Of a stretch of 64,000 nucleotides of DNA, positions 49,772-57,666 are shown piece after piece. Both the position numbers and the translations under genes were made by a program. Position 1 is the stretch's first letter. Every line of letters begins with the position of its first letter. The notes under the pieces were generated by a model that was not told the DNA's origin, ran no database searches, and saw only the letters and a list, made by a program, of their open reading frames with translations. The stretch covers positions 222,561-286,560 of the forward strand of contig NZ_VMRJ01000006.1 of the NCBI RefSeq assembly GCF_007713685.1. Reading direction: 5' to 3'. Source of the stretch: Hymenobacter setariae. Lineage in GTDB: Bacteria > Bacteroidota > Bacteroidia > Cytophagales > Hymenobacteraceae.

Positions 49772-51520
49772 ATGCTGATATCTGAGGTTGATACTACTGC
49801 CCTATCCGTGGCGACTGATACGGCGCGGCCCGCGCGCCACTACTTACCTGAGGAATTTTACGTCACCGATTGGGCGGCGCTAGAGCCCTTCTTTAAGGAA
49901 TTACAAACCCGTGACCTACCCGATGCCGCCGCTCTAGAGCAGTGGCTGCTCGACCGCTCGGAGCTCGAAGCGGTGCTAAGTGAAGACCTAGCGTGGCGCT
50001 ACATCCGCATGACCTGCGACACTCAAGACGAAAGCCACGCCGAGGCTTTCCAGTTTTTCGTGCAGGAGATTGAGCCCCAGGTGGCGCCCTACGACCACGC
50101 CCTCAACGAGAAGCTGCTAGCTGCCCCTAGCCTGAATGAGCTAGATGAAACACGTTACGGGGTATTTCTGCGGTCGGTGCGCCGGGCGTCGGAGATTTAT
50201 CGCGAGGAAAATATTGCACTCAAAACCGAAATTTCGACCAAGCAGCAGCAGTACGCCGCTACGGTGGGCGCCATGACGGTAACCCTCGACGGCGAGGAGC
50301 TAACGCTGCCCCGTGCCGCCGACCGTCTCAAGAGCCTATCGCGTCCCGTGCGCGAGCAAGCGTGGCGGGCCATTCAGGCGCGGCGCCTGCAAGACAGCAA
50401 GTCGCTCGACCAGTTGTTTACGGAGCTGGTGCAGCTGCGCCACCAGGTAGCACTAAACGCGGGCTTCGCTAATTTCCGCGATTACATGTTTGCCGCCCTT
50501 GGGCGCTTCGACTACACCCCCGAAGACACGTTTAACTTCCACGCAGCCATTCGGGCTACGGTGGTGCCGCTCATCGATGAGTTTGATGATGCCCGTCGTA
50601 AGGACTTGTCGCTGCCTGAACTGCGGCCCTGGGACCTTGACGTAGACCCCAGTGGCAAGCAGCCACTGCGTCCTTTCCAAACCGGCGAGGAACTACTGGA
50701 AAAGACTATTACCGTCTTTCAGCGCCTTGACCCCTTCCTAGGTCAGTGTCTGAGCACTATGCGCCATATGGGTCACCTCGACCTAGAATCGCGCAAGGGC
50801 AAAGCGCCAGGCGGCTATAACTATCCGCTGGATGAAACCGGCGTACCGTTCATCTTCATGAACGCCACTTCGTCGCTGCGCGATGTGGTGACGATGCTGC
50901 ACGAAGGTGGCCACGCCGTGCATTCTTTCCTCACGCGTCGCTTGCCGCTATCGGCCGACAAGCACCCGCCGAGCGAGGTAGCCGAGCTAGCCTCAATGAG
51001 CATGGAACTGATGAGCATGGACCACTGGGACGTGTTTTTCGAAGACCCAGCTGAGCTGCGCCGGGCCAAGAAAACGCACTTAGAGAGCGTGCTGGAAACC
51101 TTCCCCTGGGTTGCTACCATCGACAAGTTTCAGCACTGGATATACGAGAATCCCAACCACACCGAAGCGCAGCGCCACCAGCACTGGACGCAGATTTTCC
51201 AAGAGTTCAACCAACGCAGCGTAAGCTGGCGCGGTCTTGAAAACTTCCGTCCTTACTTGTGGCAGAAGCAGTTGCACCTCTACGAAGTACCGTTCTACTA
51301 CATCGAGTACGCGCTGGCTCAGCTCGGCGCTATCGCAGTGTGGCGCAATTTCCGGCAGGACCCCGCCGCCGCCTTGGCTGGCTATCAGCGGGCACTGGCC
51401 CTAGGATACACGCGGCCCATTGGTGAGGTGTATGCGGCGGCTGGCATACGTTTCGATTTCAGCACTGAGTACCTAACGCAGCTTGCTGATTTTGTGCGTG
51501 ATGAAATGGCGTCGCTGTAA
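49772..51520 (+). CDS. M3 family oligoendopeptidase F
   Basis: 582 residues, cytoplasmic (no signal). PepF-type enzymes cut peptides of about 7-17 residues. The zinc site is 'VVTMLHEGGHAVHSFLTRRL' (HExxH as HEGGH), with the third ligand Glu in 'HPPSEVAELASMSMELMSMD'. The PepF N-terminal region contains 'AYLAWRYIRMTC'-like helices and 'LLRHQVALNAGFANFRDYMF' style motifs ('QLRHQVALNAGFANFRDYMF' here). The C-terminal 'YYIEYALAQLGAIAVWRNF' is a well-conserved substrate-cradle segment. It is monocistronic with a terminator after it. Confidence 0.94.
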   Translation: MLISEVDTTALSVATDTARPARHYLPEEFYVTDWAALEPFFKELQTRDLPDAAALEQWLLDRSELEAVLSEDLAWRYIRMTCDTQDESHAEAFQFFVQEIEPQVAPYDHALNEKLLAAPSLNELDETRYGVFLRSVRRASEIYREENIALKTEISTKQQQYAATVGAMTVTLDGEELTLPRAADRLKSLSRPVREQAWRAIQARRLQDSKSLDQLFTELVQLRHQVALNAGFANFRDYMFAALGRFDYTPEDTFNFHAAIRATVVPLIDEFDDARRKDLSLPELRPWDLDVDPSGKQPLRPFQTGEELLEKTITVFQRLDPFLGQCLSTMRHMGHLDLESRKGKAPGGYNYPLDETGVPFIFMNATSSLRDVVTMLHEGGHAVHSFLTRRLPLSADKHPPSEVAELASMSMELMSMDHWDVFFEDPAELRRAKKTHLESVLETFPWVATIDKFQHWIYENPNHTEAQRHQHWTQIFQEFNQRSVSWRGLENFRPYLWQKQLHLYEVPFYYIEYALAQLGAIAVWRNFRQDPAAALAGYQRALALGYTRPIGEVYAAAGIRFDFSTEYLTQLADFVRDEMASL

Positions 51521-51551
51521 GGTAAGCGCGCCTTGCTAGTAATGAAAAACA

Positions 51552-51580
51552 AAAAGCCCGGCTTGCTGCCGGGCTCTTTT
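51552..51580 (+). terminator. Terminator after the M3 peptidase gene
   Basis: 8-bp stem AGCCCGGC / GCCGGGCT, 5-nt loop, preceded by an A-run and followed by CTTTT on the plus strand, 31 bp after the stop. Confidence 0.82.
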
Positions 51581-51607
51581 GTGTGCGCCTAGGGCGACGA
51601 GAACCAG

Positions 51608-51615
51608 TAATTTTG
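51608..51615 (+). promoter_or_regulatory. Promoter element directly before dut
   Basis: TAATTTTG, a full TAnnTTTG match, ends only 4 bp before the dut ATG (51620). If transcription starts about 7 nt after the element, the mRNA begins at or within the ATGATG start, so it would be leaderless. Confidence 0.5.
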
Positions 51616-51619
51616 GCGA

Positions 51620-52060
51620 ATGATGCTTACAATTCCTGTCATTAATCACTCGCGGCACCCGCTGCCTGAATACCAAACGGCACATGCAGCTGGCCTCGAC
51701 CTACGTGCTGACCTGCCTAGCGGCGCCATTACCCTAGGCCCGCTAGAGCGCCAGCTAGTGCCTACTGGCCTGAGCTTAGCCCTACCTGTGGGCTATGAGG
51801 CGCAGGTGCGGCCGCGCAGTGGCCTAGCCTACAAGCACGGCATTGGCATTGTCAACAGCCCTGGCACCATTGATGCTGATTACCGAGGCGAGATTAAGGT
51901 GCTGCTGGTCAACCTGTCCAACGAGCCATTTGTGGTGCAGGATGGGGAGCGCATTGCGCAGCTGGTAGTAGCGCGGCACGAAACCATCGCCTGGCAGCTC
52001 GTCGAGCAGCTCAGCGAAACCGAGCGCGGCGCTGGCGGCTACGGCAGCACAGGTAAGTAG
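51620..52060 (+). CDS. dut: dUTP diphosphatase
   Basis: 146 residues. Dut hydrolyses dUTP to dUMP, keeping uracil out of DNA and feeding dTMP synthesis. All five trimeric dUTPase motifs are present: 'HAAGLDLRADL', 'VRPRSGLAYKHGIGI', 'GTIDADYRGEIKVLLVN', 'ERIAQLVVARHE' and the glycine-rich C-terminal flap 'ERGAGGYGSTGK'. ATGATG gives two candidate starts three bases apart. In many Bacteroidota dut sits near the sugar nucleotidyltransferase/TPR/DUF4292 genes, as it does here (about 1.6 kb away). Confidence 0.97.
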   Translation: MMLTIPVINHSRHPLPEYQTAHAAGLDLRADLPSGAITLGPLERQLVPTGLSLALPVGYEAQVRPRSGLAYKHGIGIVNSPGTIDADYRGEIKVLLVNLSNEPFVVQDGERIAQLVVARHETIAWQLVEQLSETERGAGGYGSTGK

Positions 52061-52067
52061 TGCGTAA

Positions 52068-52119
52068 GTGGTAGTGCTTAGGGCTCAGTCGTTAGATACT
52101 AAGCCCTAAGCACTACCAC
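52068..52119. repeat. 18-bp perfect inverted repeat between convergent genes
   Basis: GTGGTAGTGCTTAGGGCT (52068-52085) pairs exactly with 52102-52119, loop 16 nt. It fills the 69-bp gap between dut and the facing hypothetical gene. No U-tract on either strand; termination is likely but unproven. Confidence 0.7.
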
Positions 52120-52129
52120 CTAAGTGCTA

Positions 52130-52510
52130 CTAATGGTGGGCCGAGTGGCGGTTTTGGTGCTGGCCGATGATTTGGAGGTTGCCGCCGGCCGAGATGAGTT
52201 TCTGGCTTAGCTCGCGCAGCTTGTCGCCCACACCGCCGAAAGCGTGCAGGTTGAGGGCAGCTTTGCCGGTGAGGTTGCCTAGCTGGTAGAAGGACTTGGC
52301 CATAGCCGACGCATCGCCGCTGCCGATAGCCTGGTTGAGCACATCAAGCTCTTGAGCGATGGGGCGTAGAGCGGGGTCGTTGCTGCTCTGCAAAGAGCTG
52401 AGCCAATTGCCTACTTGGCTCTGGCCGGCGCTGGCATCTTGGGTGAAGCCGGCGCTCGTAGCGGCAAACAGGCTCTGGATACTGGATTCGATTTCAGAAA
52501 TGTAGTTCAT
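52130..52510 (-). CDS. Small hypothetical protein, mostly helical
   Basis: 126 residues from ATG at 52508-52510 (MNYISEIESSIQSLFAAT). No signal peptide or membrane helix. The protein looks helical with Ser/Gln/Asn-rich loops ('GQSQVGNWLSSLQSSNDP') and ends in His-rich 'GQHQNRHSAHH'. I recognise no family. A TACTTTG element ends 5 bp before the ATG. The gene is divergent from the threonine dehydratase with a 96-bp gap. Confidence 0.6.
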   Translation of the reverse strand: MNYISEIESSIQSLFAATSAGFTQDASAGQSQVGNWLSSLQSSNDPALRPIAQELDVLNQAIGSGDASAMAKSFYQLGNLTGKAALNLHAFGGVGDKLRELSQKLISAGGNLQIIGQHQNRHSAHH

Positions 52511-52606
52511 ACAAGCAAAGTACGGGACGGAAAAGCTAACGCGGAAGGCGGGGCGGCAGTTTTCGCCCCAACTTTGCACGCACTGCTAATTTGACCCTAG
52601 GTACGT

Positions 52607-53581
52607 ATGCATCTTGTTACGCTTTCCGACATCGAGCAGGCCCGGCAGCGGCTACAAGGCTTGGCCCGGCGCACTCCACTGCTACCTTTCGAGGTGCCTG
52701 AACTGCCCGGCGAACAGGTTTTCTTGAAGCCCGAAAACCTACAGCCTATTGGTTCTTTCAAAATCAGGGGTGCTGGCAATCGCATTATGGCGCTCACGGC
52801 TGAGGAGCGGGCGCGCGGTGTGCTAGCCTACAGCAGCGGCAACCACGCCCAAGGTGTGGCCTACGCCGCCCGCCAACTGGGCTTGCCGGCGACCATCATC
52901 ATGCCCACCAATGCGCCTCAGGTCAAAATAGCGGCCACGCGTGCCCTAGGTGCCGAGGTACTACTCTATGACCCCGCCCACGAAAAACGCGAGGCCGTGG
53001 CCGCCTGGCTACTAGCCAGCGCCGCGCACCCGCCCGTATTAGTGCCCCCCTTCGACGATGCCTACGTGATAGCTGGACAGGGCACGGTGGGCCTAGAAAT
53101 ACTGGAAGACCTGCCTGCCGTAGAGCTAGTGCTGGCCCCTGTGGGCGGCGGCGGCCTGCTAAGTGGCGTAGCAGCAGCGCTCAAACTCTTGAAGCCTAGT
53201 GTGAAAATTATTGGCGTCGAGCCCGAGCTAGCAGCCGATGCGCAAGCTTCCTTCCGGGCTGGCCAAGTGGTAGAGTGGGCGGCGGCTGATACCAACCGCA
53301 CCCTGGCCGACGGAGTTCGCACCTTGGCCCTAAGCGAATTAACCTTGGCACACTTGCGCCAATACGCCGACGACGTAGTAACCGTGAGCGAGGCCGAACT
53401 GCGCGCCGCTGCCCGCCGCCTGCTGCTCGAGGCTCGGCTGGTGGTAGAGCCCACGGCCGCCTTGCCACTAGCGGCGCTGCTGCGCCACCGTGCCAGCTTG
53501 CCACCTAGCCAGCATACGGTGCTCATTCTCAGCGGTGGCAATGTAGACCCGGCCGTATTGGCTGAGCTGCTGCAAGACTAA
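52607..53581 (+). CDS. PLP-dependent threonine/serine dehydratase
   Basis: 324 residues, fold-type II PLP enzyme. The PLP lysine lies in 'ENLQPIGSFKIRGAGNRIMA' (about residue 54), the substrate loop is 'YSSGNHAQGVAYAARQLGLP', and the phosphate-binding glycine loop 'APVGGGGLLSGVAAALKLL'. The size matches catabolic or single-domain threonine dehydratases and serine racemase-like enzymes; there is no C-terminal ACT domain, so it is unlikely to be the isoleucine-regulated IlvA. It deaminates threonine (or serine) to 2-oxobutyrate (or pyruvate). Confidence 0.9.
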   Translation: MHLVTLSDIEQARQRLQGLARRTPLLPFEVPELPGEQVFLKPENLQPIGSFKIRGAGNRIMALTAEERARGVLAYSSGNHAQGVAYAARQLGLPATIIMPTNAPQVKIAATRALGAEVLLYDPAHEKREAVAAWLLASAAHPPVLVPPFDDAYVIAGQGTVGLEILEDLPAVELVLAPVGGGGLLSGVAAALKLLKPSVKIIGVEPELAADAQASFRAGQVVEWAAADTNRTLADGVRTLALSELTLAHLRQYADDVVTVSEAELRAAARRLLLEARLVVEPTAALPLAALLRHRASLPPSQHTVLILSGGNVDPAVLAELLQD

Positions 53582-53700
53582 ATAGCCCAGGCCAGTAGCA
53601 TCCTACTGGGTTCGGGCGTTTCTTTGCGGCGAAACGATTCCGGCCAAAACGAGTATCTGTCGAAGACAAACCTACATTTACCCCCTTCTCTCCCCCTCCA

Positions 53701-54711
53701 ATGAAAATCATCGTTCCGATGGCTGGCATGGGCAAGCGGATGCGTCCGCACACGCTCACCGTACCCAAACCCCTGATTCCGATTGCTGGCAAACCCATCG
53801 TGCAGCGCCTTGTGGAAGACATTGCCCGCGTGTGCGGCGAGGCAGTAGAAGAGGTAGCCTTTATCATTGGCCGCTTCGGCGCCGAGGTGGAAAAAAGCCT
53901 GATTAAAATCGCCGAATCGGTAGGAGCGAAAGGCACCATTTATTACCAAGACGAGCCCCTAGGTACGGCCCACGCCATCTTGTGCGCCAAAGACTCGCTA
54001 AGCGGTCCGCTGGTAGTGGCATTCGCTGATACGTTGTTTAAAGCTGATTTCACCCTCGATAGCTCGGTGCCCGGCACCATCTGGGTGCAGAAGGTGGAAG
54101 ACCCCAAGCCCTTCGGCGTAGTGAAGCTCAACGAGCAAGGCCAGATTACCGACTTCGTAGAAAAGCCCGAAACCTTCGTGTCGGACTTGGCTATTATCGG
54201 CATCTACTACTTCCAGGATGGTGAGTACCTGCGCGACGAGCTGCAGTACCTACTCGATAACGACATCAAGGACAAAGGCGAGTACCAACTCACCAACGCC
54301 CTCGAAAACATGAAGAACAAGGGTACCATCTTCGTGCCCGGCCAAGTAACCGAGTGGCTCGACTGCGGCAACAAAGACGCCACGGTGTTCACCAACCAGC
54401 GCTACCTAGAGTACCTCAAGGAGCGTGGCGAAAAGCTGGTAGCTGACTCGGCTACTATCACCAACTCGGTGCTGATTGAGCCGGTATACATTGGCGAGAA
54501 CGCCATCATTACCAATTCGGTAGTGGGCCCGCACGTAAGCATTGGCAACCAGAGCAACGTGCGAGACTCGCGCGTGTCGAACTCTATTGTGCAGACTTCG
54601 GCCTCGGTGCTCAACGCCGCCATTACCGACTCCATGATTGGCAACTTCGCCAGCGTCAGCAGCAAAGCTGTCGACCTGAGTGTGGGCGATTATAATGTGT
54701 TGAAGGTGTGA
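53701..54711 (+). CDS. Sugar-1-phosphate nucleotidyltransferase
   Basis: 336 residues. The N-terminal Rossmann-like nucleotidyltransferase domain shows 'PMAGMGKRMRPHTLTVPKPL' (nucleotide-binding signature) and 'PLGTAHAILCAKDSLSGPLV'. The C-terminal end (about 245-336) has hexapeptide-like repeats ('NSVLIEPVYIGENAIITNSV', 'GPHVSIGNQSNVRDSRVSNS') expected to fold as a left-handed beta-helix. Enzymes of this layout make NDP-sugars (glucose, mannose or similar) for surface polysaccharides; the exact sugar and nucleotide cannot be told. It precedes the TPR/DUF4292/LytM genes, an order seen in other Bacteroidota. Confidence 0.88.
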   Translation: MKIIVPMAGMGKRMRPHTLTVPKPLIPIAGKPIVQRLVEDIARVCGEAVEEVAFIIGRFGAEVEKSLIKIAESVGAKGTIYYQDEPLGTAHAILCAKDSLSGPLVVAFADTLFKADFTLDSSVPGTIWVQKVEDPKPFGVVKLNEQGQITDFVEKPETFVSDLAIIGIYYFQDGEYLRDELQYLLDNDIKDKGEYQLTNALENMKNKGTIFVPGQVTEWLDCGNKDATVFTNQRYLEYLKERGEKLVADSATITNSVLIEPVYIGENAIITNSVVGPHVSIGNQSNVRDSRVSNSIVQTSASVLNAAITDSMIGNFASVSSKAVDLSVGDYNVLKV

Positions 54712-54737
54712 TTTTTTAACGCAGTCTGACGTTATCG

Positions 54738-54768
54738 ACGACGCGGCCCTCCTAGAGAGCCGCGTCGT
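54738..54768 (+). terminator. Terminator after the nucleotidyltransferase gene
   Basis: 10-bp stem ACGACGCGGC (54738-54747) / GCCGCGTCGT (54759-54768) with a possible inner CTC/GAG pair set, followed by TCGTCTTTATT. Confidence 0.7.
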
Positions 54769-54825
54769 TCGTCTTTATTCCCCCGTACTTTCGTGAAGCA
54801 GGCCCTAGCCTGCGCGAGAAGAGCT

Positions 54826-56640
54826 ATGCGTCAATTTGTTGTGAGTCTGTTGGTTTTGGGGTTGTGTGGTCCGGTGGGCTGGGCGCAGAGCCGGCGTGCA
54901 TCTGCCGATAGTGCAGCGGTCATTCGCAAGCCCACTAAGCTTAGCCGCCAAGAAAAGCGCGAGCTGGCCCGGCGAGCAGCGGCGAGCAATGCCCCGCGGC
55001 CCGCGGCCCCCACACTATCAGCCAAAGACAAAGAGATAAGCGAAGCCCTATTTGTGGACGGCGTGAAGTACGTGACGCTCGAAGACTACCCTAAGGCCCT
55101 CGACCGCCTGCTGAAAGCCTATGCCCTTAGCCCTAGCAACGCGGCTGTTAATTACAAGATAGCCGAAGCCAACCTGCTGAGCGGCAACCTGCGCGATGCC
55201 GCCAACTACGCCCAGGCGGCCGTGCAGCTCGACCCCAAAAACGCGTATTACTATCTGCTGCTGGCCCAGGCGCAGGCCAGCCAAAAGCAGTACGATGCTG
55301 CCACCGCCACCTACGCCAGCCTAGTGCGCGACGTGCCCGGCTCGGGCAACTATTTATTTCAGCTAGCCGACTTGTACCTAGCCCAAAACAAGCTGCCCGA
55401 GGCCTTAGCTACCCTAGAAAAGGCCCAGCAGCAGTTTGGTACGCTTGATGAGATTTCATTTAAGCGGCAGCAGATATACCTGCGGCAAAACAACTTGCCG
55501 CTGGCGCTGAAGGAAGGCGAAAGCCTGATTGCTAACAACCCGACCGAGACGCGCTACGTGCTGGCTCAGGCCGAAATGTACGCGTCTAACAACCGGTTGC
55601 CGGATGCCATTCGGGTGGCCGAGCAAGCCCTACGCATTGACCCCGACAATCCGCAGGCTCGGCTGATACTGGCCGAGGTGTACCGCCAGCAAAACCAGCC
55701 CGAAGCGTCGCAAAAGCAGTTGAAGCTAGCCTTTGAAAACCCGGCGCTTGACATCGACCAGCAGGTGCGCATCTTGGTAGGCTACCTCAAGCAGCTGCCT
55801 AATGATAAGCTTAACCCCCTGGCCCTCGACCTAGCAGCTGCCACAGTGCGCAGCCACCCCAAAGAAGCCAAGGCCTACAGCGTGGCCGGCGATGTGCAAA
55901 CTCTAACTGGTAAGAAACGCGAGGCCCGCAATACCTACCTTAAAGCCCTGCGCCTCGACAATTCGAAGTACCAGCTCTGGCAGCAGGTGGTGCTGCTCGA
56001 TGCCGAGCTCAACCAAGCCGATTCGCTGCTGGTGCACAGCGACCGCGCCCTCGAGCTTTTTCCCAACCAAGCGCAGCTATGGTTTTTCAATGGGGTAGGG
56101 CACTCGCTCAAGCAGCAGCCCAAGCAGGCAGTGTCGGCCCTAGAGCACGGCCGCAAGCTGGCCGCTGGCAACGCCGAGCTGCAAGCACAGTTTGATGCGC
56201 AGCTTGGTGATGCCTACCACGAGCTAAAAGACAACGCGAAATCGGATGCCGCGTATGAATCGGCCTTGGCAACTGAGCCCAACAATTATGGGGCGCTTAA
56301 CAACTACAGCTACTACCTGAGTCTGCGCGGCGAAAAGCTAGAGAAAGCCAAGGAAATGTCGGGCCGCACGGTCAAGCAGTTTCCCGACAACGACACCTAC
56401 CTAGACACCTACGCCTGGATACTTTATAAACTGAAAGACTACGCGGGAGCTCGCACTAGCCTCGAGCACGCACTCAAAACCACTAAGGATGCCGCCGTTA
56501 TCGAGCATTATGGCGACGTGCTGTGGCAGCTAGGGCAGCACCCGCAGGCTGTGGCCGAGTGGCAGCGTGCCCGCAAGGCCGGGCCGGGCGCTTCGCCCCT
56601 GCTAGACCGCAAAATCAAAGAACAAAAGCTGTATGAATAA
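54826..56640 (+). CDS. TPR-repeat periplasmic protein
   Basis: 604 residues from ATG at 54826 (MRQFVVSLLVLGLCGPVGWA, signal cleavage after WAQ); a GTG 11 codons upstream is possible. After a short basic linker the protein is a long solenoid of about 12-14 tetratricopeptide repeats ('AVNYKIAEANLLSGNLRDAA', 'YYLLLAQAQASQKQYDAATA', 'GALNNYSYYLSLRGEKLEKA'). TPR solenoids bind partner proteins. It overlaps the DUF4292 lipoprotein gene by 8 bp, so the two are translationally coupled and likely work together, possibly in lipoprotein or envelope assembly. The partner is inferred from position only. Confidence 0.85.
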   Translation: MRQFVVSLLVLGLCGPVGWAQSRRASADSAAVIRKPTKLSRQEKRELARRAAASNAPRPAAPTLSAKDKEISEALFVDGVKYVTLEDYPKALDRLLKAYALSPSNAAVNYKIAEANLLSGNLRDAANYAQAAVQLDPKNAYYYLLLAQAQASQKQYDAATATYASLVRDVPGSGNYLFQLADLYLAQNKLPEALATLEKAQQQFGTLDEISFKRQQIYLRQNNLPLALKEGESLIANNPTETRYVLAQAEMYASNNRLPDAIRVAEQALRIDPDNPQARLILAEVYRQQNQPEASQKQLKLAFENPALDIDQQVRILVGYLKQLPNDKLNPLALDLAAATVRSHPKEAKAYSVAGDVQTLTGKKREARNTYLKALRLDNSKYQLWQQVVLLDAELNQADSLLVHSDRALELFPNQAQLWFFNGVGHSLKQQPKQAVSALEHGRKLAAGNAELQAQFDAQLGDAYHELKDNAKSDAAYESALATEPNNYGALNNYSYYLSLRGEKLEKAKEMSGRTVKQFPDNDTYLDTYAWILYKLKDYAGARTSLEHALKTTKDAAVIEHYGDVLWQLGQHPQAVAEWQRARKAGPGASPLLDRKIKEQKLYE

Positions 56641-57424
56641 ATCTGCTATCGTGCTTGCCGCTCTGGCGCTAGCCAGCTGCCACCGGGTGCCATCGTCATC
56701 GGGCAAGCTCGGGCCAGGCACTTCTACTGCCGTAGCACCCGTGGCAACGCCCGCCGGTGTAAAAGCGAACAATACCAATTTTCAGTACCTTAGTGGCCGT
56801 GGCAAGGTGCACTTCAAGCACAAGGAGGTTGACCAATCGGCTAACTTTAGCTTGCGGGTGCGGCGCGATTCGGCCATCTGGCTGTCGGGCTCTTTGCTAG
56901 GTATTGAGGGTGTGCGTGCACTGCTCACTCCCGATTCGGTACGGGTTGTTAACCGCTTGCAGAAGAGCTACTTCGCTGGCGATTACGCTTACCTTAGCCA
57001 ACTGCTGAACGTGCCGGTGAGCTATCAGCAGATGCAAGCCATCTTGCTAGGTGATTATCAGCCAGCTCCTACTGGCACTAGCCCCAAGGTGAGCACTGAG
57101 GGCACCAATCAGGCCGTAACGTATCCCCAGGCTGCGCTGCTGCTCGAGCAACTAGTAAGCAATGAATCGGGCCGCTTGCAGCAGCTGAAAGTAAGCGAAA
57201 GCGGTGCGCAACGCAGCCTCACCGTGGCGTACTCCGATTTTCAAAAGCCCGAAGGCACCAATCTGCCTTTCGCCTACACGTCCAATGTAGTCGGGCAGCA
57301 AGGCGGCGCGGAAAGCACTTCGGCTACGCTTAGCTTTTCAAAAGTTGAGGTTGGTGCTGGCCACCTAGACTTTCCGTTCAGCATCCCAAAAGGCTTTAAA
57401 AAGGAAACCCGAATTAAGAAGTAA
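56633..57424 (+). CDS. DUF4292 lipoprotein, LolB-like
   Basis: 263 residues. Lipoprotein signal MNKSAIVLAALALAS then Cys16 (lipobox LASC), so anchored in the membrane. The mature part reads like a LolB/LolA beta-sheet half-barrel: 'FQYLSGRGKVHFKHKEVDQS', 'ANFSLRVRRDSAIWLSGSLL', 'GIEGVRALLTPDSVRVVNRL', then 'VPVSYQQMQAILLGDY' and later antiparallel strands. LolB receives lipoproteins at the outer membrane; DUF4292 proteins are common in Bacteroidota. The LolB resemblance is my reading of the pattern and is not proven. It overlaps the TPR gene by 8 bp and precedes the LytM gene. Confidence 0.75.
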   Translation: MNKSAIVLAALALASCHRVPSSSGKLGPGTSTAVAPVATPAGVKANNTNFQYLSGRGKVHFKHKEVDQSANFSLRVRRDSAIWLSGSLLGIEGVRALLTPDSVRVVNRLQKSYFAGDYAYLSQLLNVPVSYQQMQAILLGDYQPAPTGTSPKVSTEGTNQAVTYPQAALLLEQLVSNESGRLQQLKVSESGAQRSLTVAYSDFQKPEGTNLPFAYTSNVVGQQGGAESTSATLSFSKVEVGAGHLDFPFSIPKGFKKETRIKK

Positions 57425-57449
57425 AATTCGGGTTAGATGCATTTGAAAG

Positions 57450-57491
57450 TGCCTTCAGAAGCTTACAAGCGAAGTTTCTGAAGGCATTTTT
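57450..57491 (+). terminator. Terminator after the DUF4292 gene
   Basis: 11-bp stem TGCCTTCAGAA (57450-57460) / TTCTGAAGGCA (57476-57486) and five T on the plus strand, 25 bp after the stop. It separates the LytM gene from the TPR-DUF4292 pair. Confidence 0.82.
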
Positions 57492-57666
57492 ATATAGACT
57501 GACCTAGGGCTTTTACGCACCAACGCCGAGCTCAAGGCGGCGCCCGCGCGGCTCGCTGTCAACTCATTTCCTAGGTCAAATTACTGGCGTTGCCCATGGC
57601 TACGTGGCTATACCCGTCGCGTATGCGTTATTTTGCAAGGCGGTAGCTGGTGCGCCGTCCGCTTTC

